This document shows positions 63,547 through 64,000 of a stretch of 64,000 nt of DNA, in pieces. Under the pieces are notes generated by a model. It saw nothing but the letters and a program-made list of their open reading frames with translations. It was not told the DNA's origin and made no database searches. Position 1 is the first letter of the stretch, and each line of letters opens with the position of its first letter. Location of the stretch: the NCBI GenBank assembly GCA_910575565.1, contig CAJTFL010000005.1, positions 206,292 to 270,291 on the forward strand, in the 5' to 3' direction. Position numbers and translations under genes: made by a program. This DNA comes from Lachnospiraceae bacterium (GTDB lineage: Bacteria; Bacillota; Clostridia; Lachnospirales; Lachnospiraceae).

Positions 63547-63803
63547 AGAAGATTTGGTTTGATGAGGCATGGGAGGATTACATCTACTGGCAGATGCAGG
63601 ACAAAAAGACATTAAAGCGTATTAATATGCTGCTGAAAGATATTGAAAGAGGAAATTTTGATGGTATCGGAAAACCTGAGCCATTGAAGGGAGATATGAG
63701 TGGGTTCTGGAGCCGGAGGATTGATGATGTGAATAGGCTGGTGTATCGGATTAGTGGTGATGTGATGGAAATTGTTTCTTGTAAGGGTCATTATGAGGAT
63801 TAA
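63543..63803 (+). CDS. Txe/YoeB-family mRNA-cleaving toxin
   Basis: 86-aa RelE-superfamily toxin of the YoeB branch, a ribosome-dependent endoribonuclease. The family pattern is complete: IWFDEAWEDYIYWQMQDKKT, IGKPEPLKGDMSGFWSRRID, and the catalytic C-terminus SCKGHYED, with the conserved Glu in KPEP, Arg in WSRR and the terminal His-Tyr. The frame is intact, so the pair appears functional. It is located just outside the polysaccharide island. Confidence 0.93.
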   Translation: MKKIWFDEAWEDYIYWQMQDKKTLKRINMLLKDIERGNFDGIGKPEPLKGDMSGFWSRRIDDVNRLVYRISGDVMEIVSCKGHYED

Positions 63804-63869
63804 GTCAATTTGATTCCAAAATAGGTAAGTGCCTCAAAAGATGGCGTAGGGGTAAAGCACTCCCTTCTC

Positions 63870-63957
63870 AAATATGAGCAGTGTTGATTCTGCATATAAA
63901 ACCGGCAGTTTTCAAAGCTGCCGGTTTTACATGGCAGAATCAATACTGTTCATATTT
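63870..63957. repeat. Nested inverted repeat downstream of the toxin gene
   Basis: Outer arms of 24 bp with two mismatches (63870-63893 with 63934-63957) enclose a perfect 11-bp inner stem (AAAACCGGCAG, 63897-63907, with CTGCCGGTTTT, 63918-63928). The inner hairpin ending in TTTT can work as a bidirectional terminator. The right outer arm contains the end of the minus-strand gene below, and the left arm looks like a decayed mirror copy of that gene end. Confidence 0.75.
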
Positions 63958-64000
63958 AAGAATGCGTGCCTGCATCTTGTCATCCATAGCAAGCTGGTTG
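63940..64000 (-). CDS. 3' end of a minus-strand gene, cut by window edge
   Basis: The last 20 codons read NQLAMDDKMQARILKYEQY and stop at 63940. The composition looks like coding sequence and it ends in front of a terminator hairpin, but too little is visible to name the family. Confidence 0.5.
   Translation of the reverse strand, partial: NQLAMDDKMQARILKYEQY

Overview
The window looks like chromosome from an endospore-forming Clostridia, most likely Lachnospiraceae (Clostridium cluster XIVa). Evidence: rpoB/rpoC of Firmicutes type, a spoIIR gene, ispE (MEP isoprenoid pathway), a DUF1934/YwiB protein next to ddl, sigma-A type TTGACA/TATAAT promoters and strong purine-rich ribosome sites. Backbone GC is about 50%, with one AT-rich island. 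No rRNA, tRNA or CRISPR array was seen. The species cannot be named from this sequence.

Layout. 1-7.3 kb: a frameshifted AAA-ATPase-like gene, a cyclophilin, a GNAT acetyltransferase carrying an in-frame tandem repeat, two membrane proteins, ispE plus a GntR regulator, and a TetR regulator with a clear palindromic operator over its own promoter. 7.8-14.4 kb: an RND-type efflux operon (adaptor, 1014-aa pump and two TolC-like exported proteins), which is striking in a presumed single-membrane organism. 14.4-18.4 kb: spoIIR (convergent), an intergenic region with two copies of a structured repeat, ddl, a YwiB-like protein and a Lys-rich membrane protein. 18.5-26.3 kb: rpoB-rpoC with its own promoter and terminator, separated from the usual ribosomal-protein neighbours.

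26.4-38.6 kb is a cell-surface accessory region: four secreted proteins built of choline/glucan-binding (CW_binding) repeats, a three-domain HTH-nucleotidyltransferase-choline-kinase fusion (LicC/LicA-like), two PD-(D/E)XK-type nucleases, gene remnants and a tyrosine recombinase. Three of the surface-protein genes share promoter, leader and signal-peptide sequence, and one copy is inverted relative to the other two. The choline-activation enzyme and the putative choline-binding proteins plausibly form one phosphocholine decoration and recognition module (inference).

38.9-63.0 kb is a surface-polysaccharide locus: O-antigen-ligase-like and polymerase-like membrane proteins, an initiating polyprenyl-phosphate sugar transferase, several GT2 glycosyltransferases, two GlfT2-like (galactofuranosyl-type) transferases, a Wzm/Wzt-type ABC exporter, two large multi-membrane proteins and an acyltransferase. 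From about 48.2 kb to about 61 kb the DNA is clearly AT-rich and holds truncated and broken genes (PIN-domain protein, small ORFs, a DUF6020-like pseudogene), as expected for a laterally acquired, recombining serotype-like island. The window ends with a DinJ/YoeB toxin-antitoxin pair and the 3' end of a minus-strand gene.

A recurring theme is in-frame short tandem repeats added to otherwise ordinary enzymes (GNAT, SpoIIR, sugar transferase, GlfT2-like, nuclease). Another is one-base losses in A/T homopolymers that break accessory genes while the core genes remain intact.
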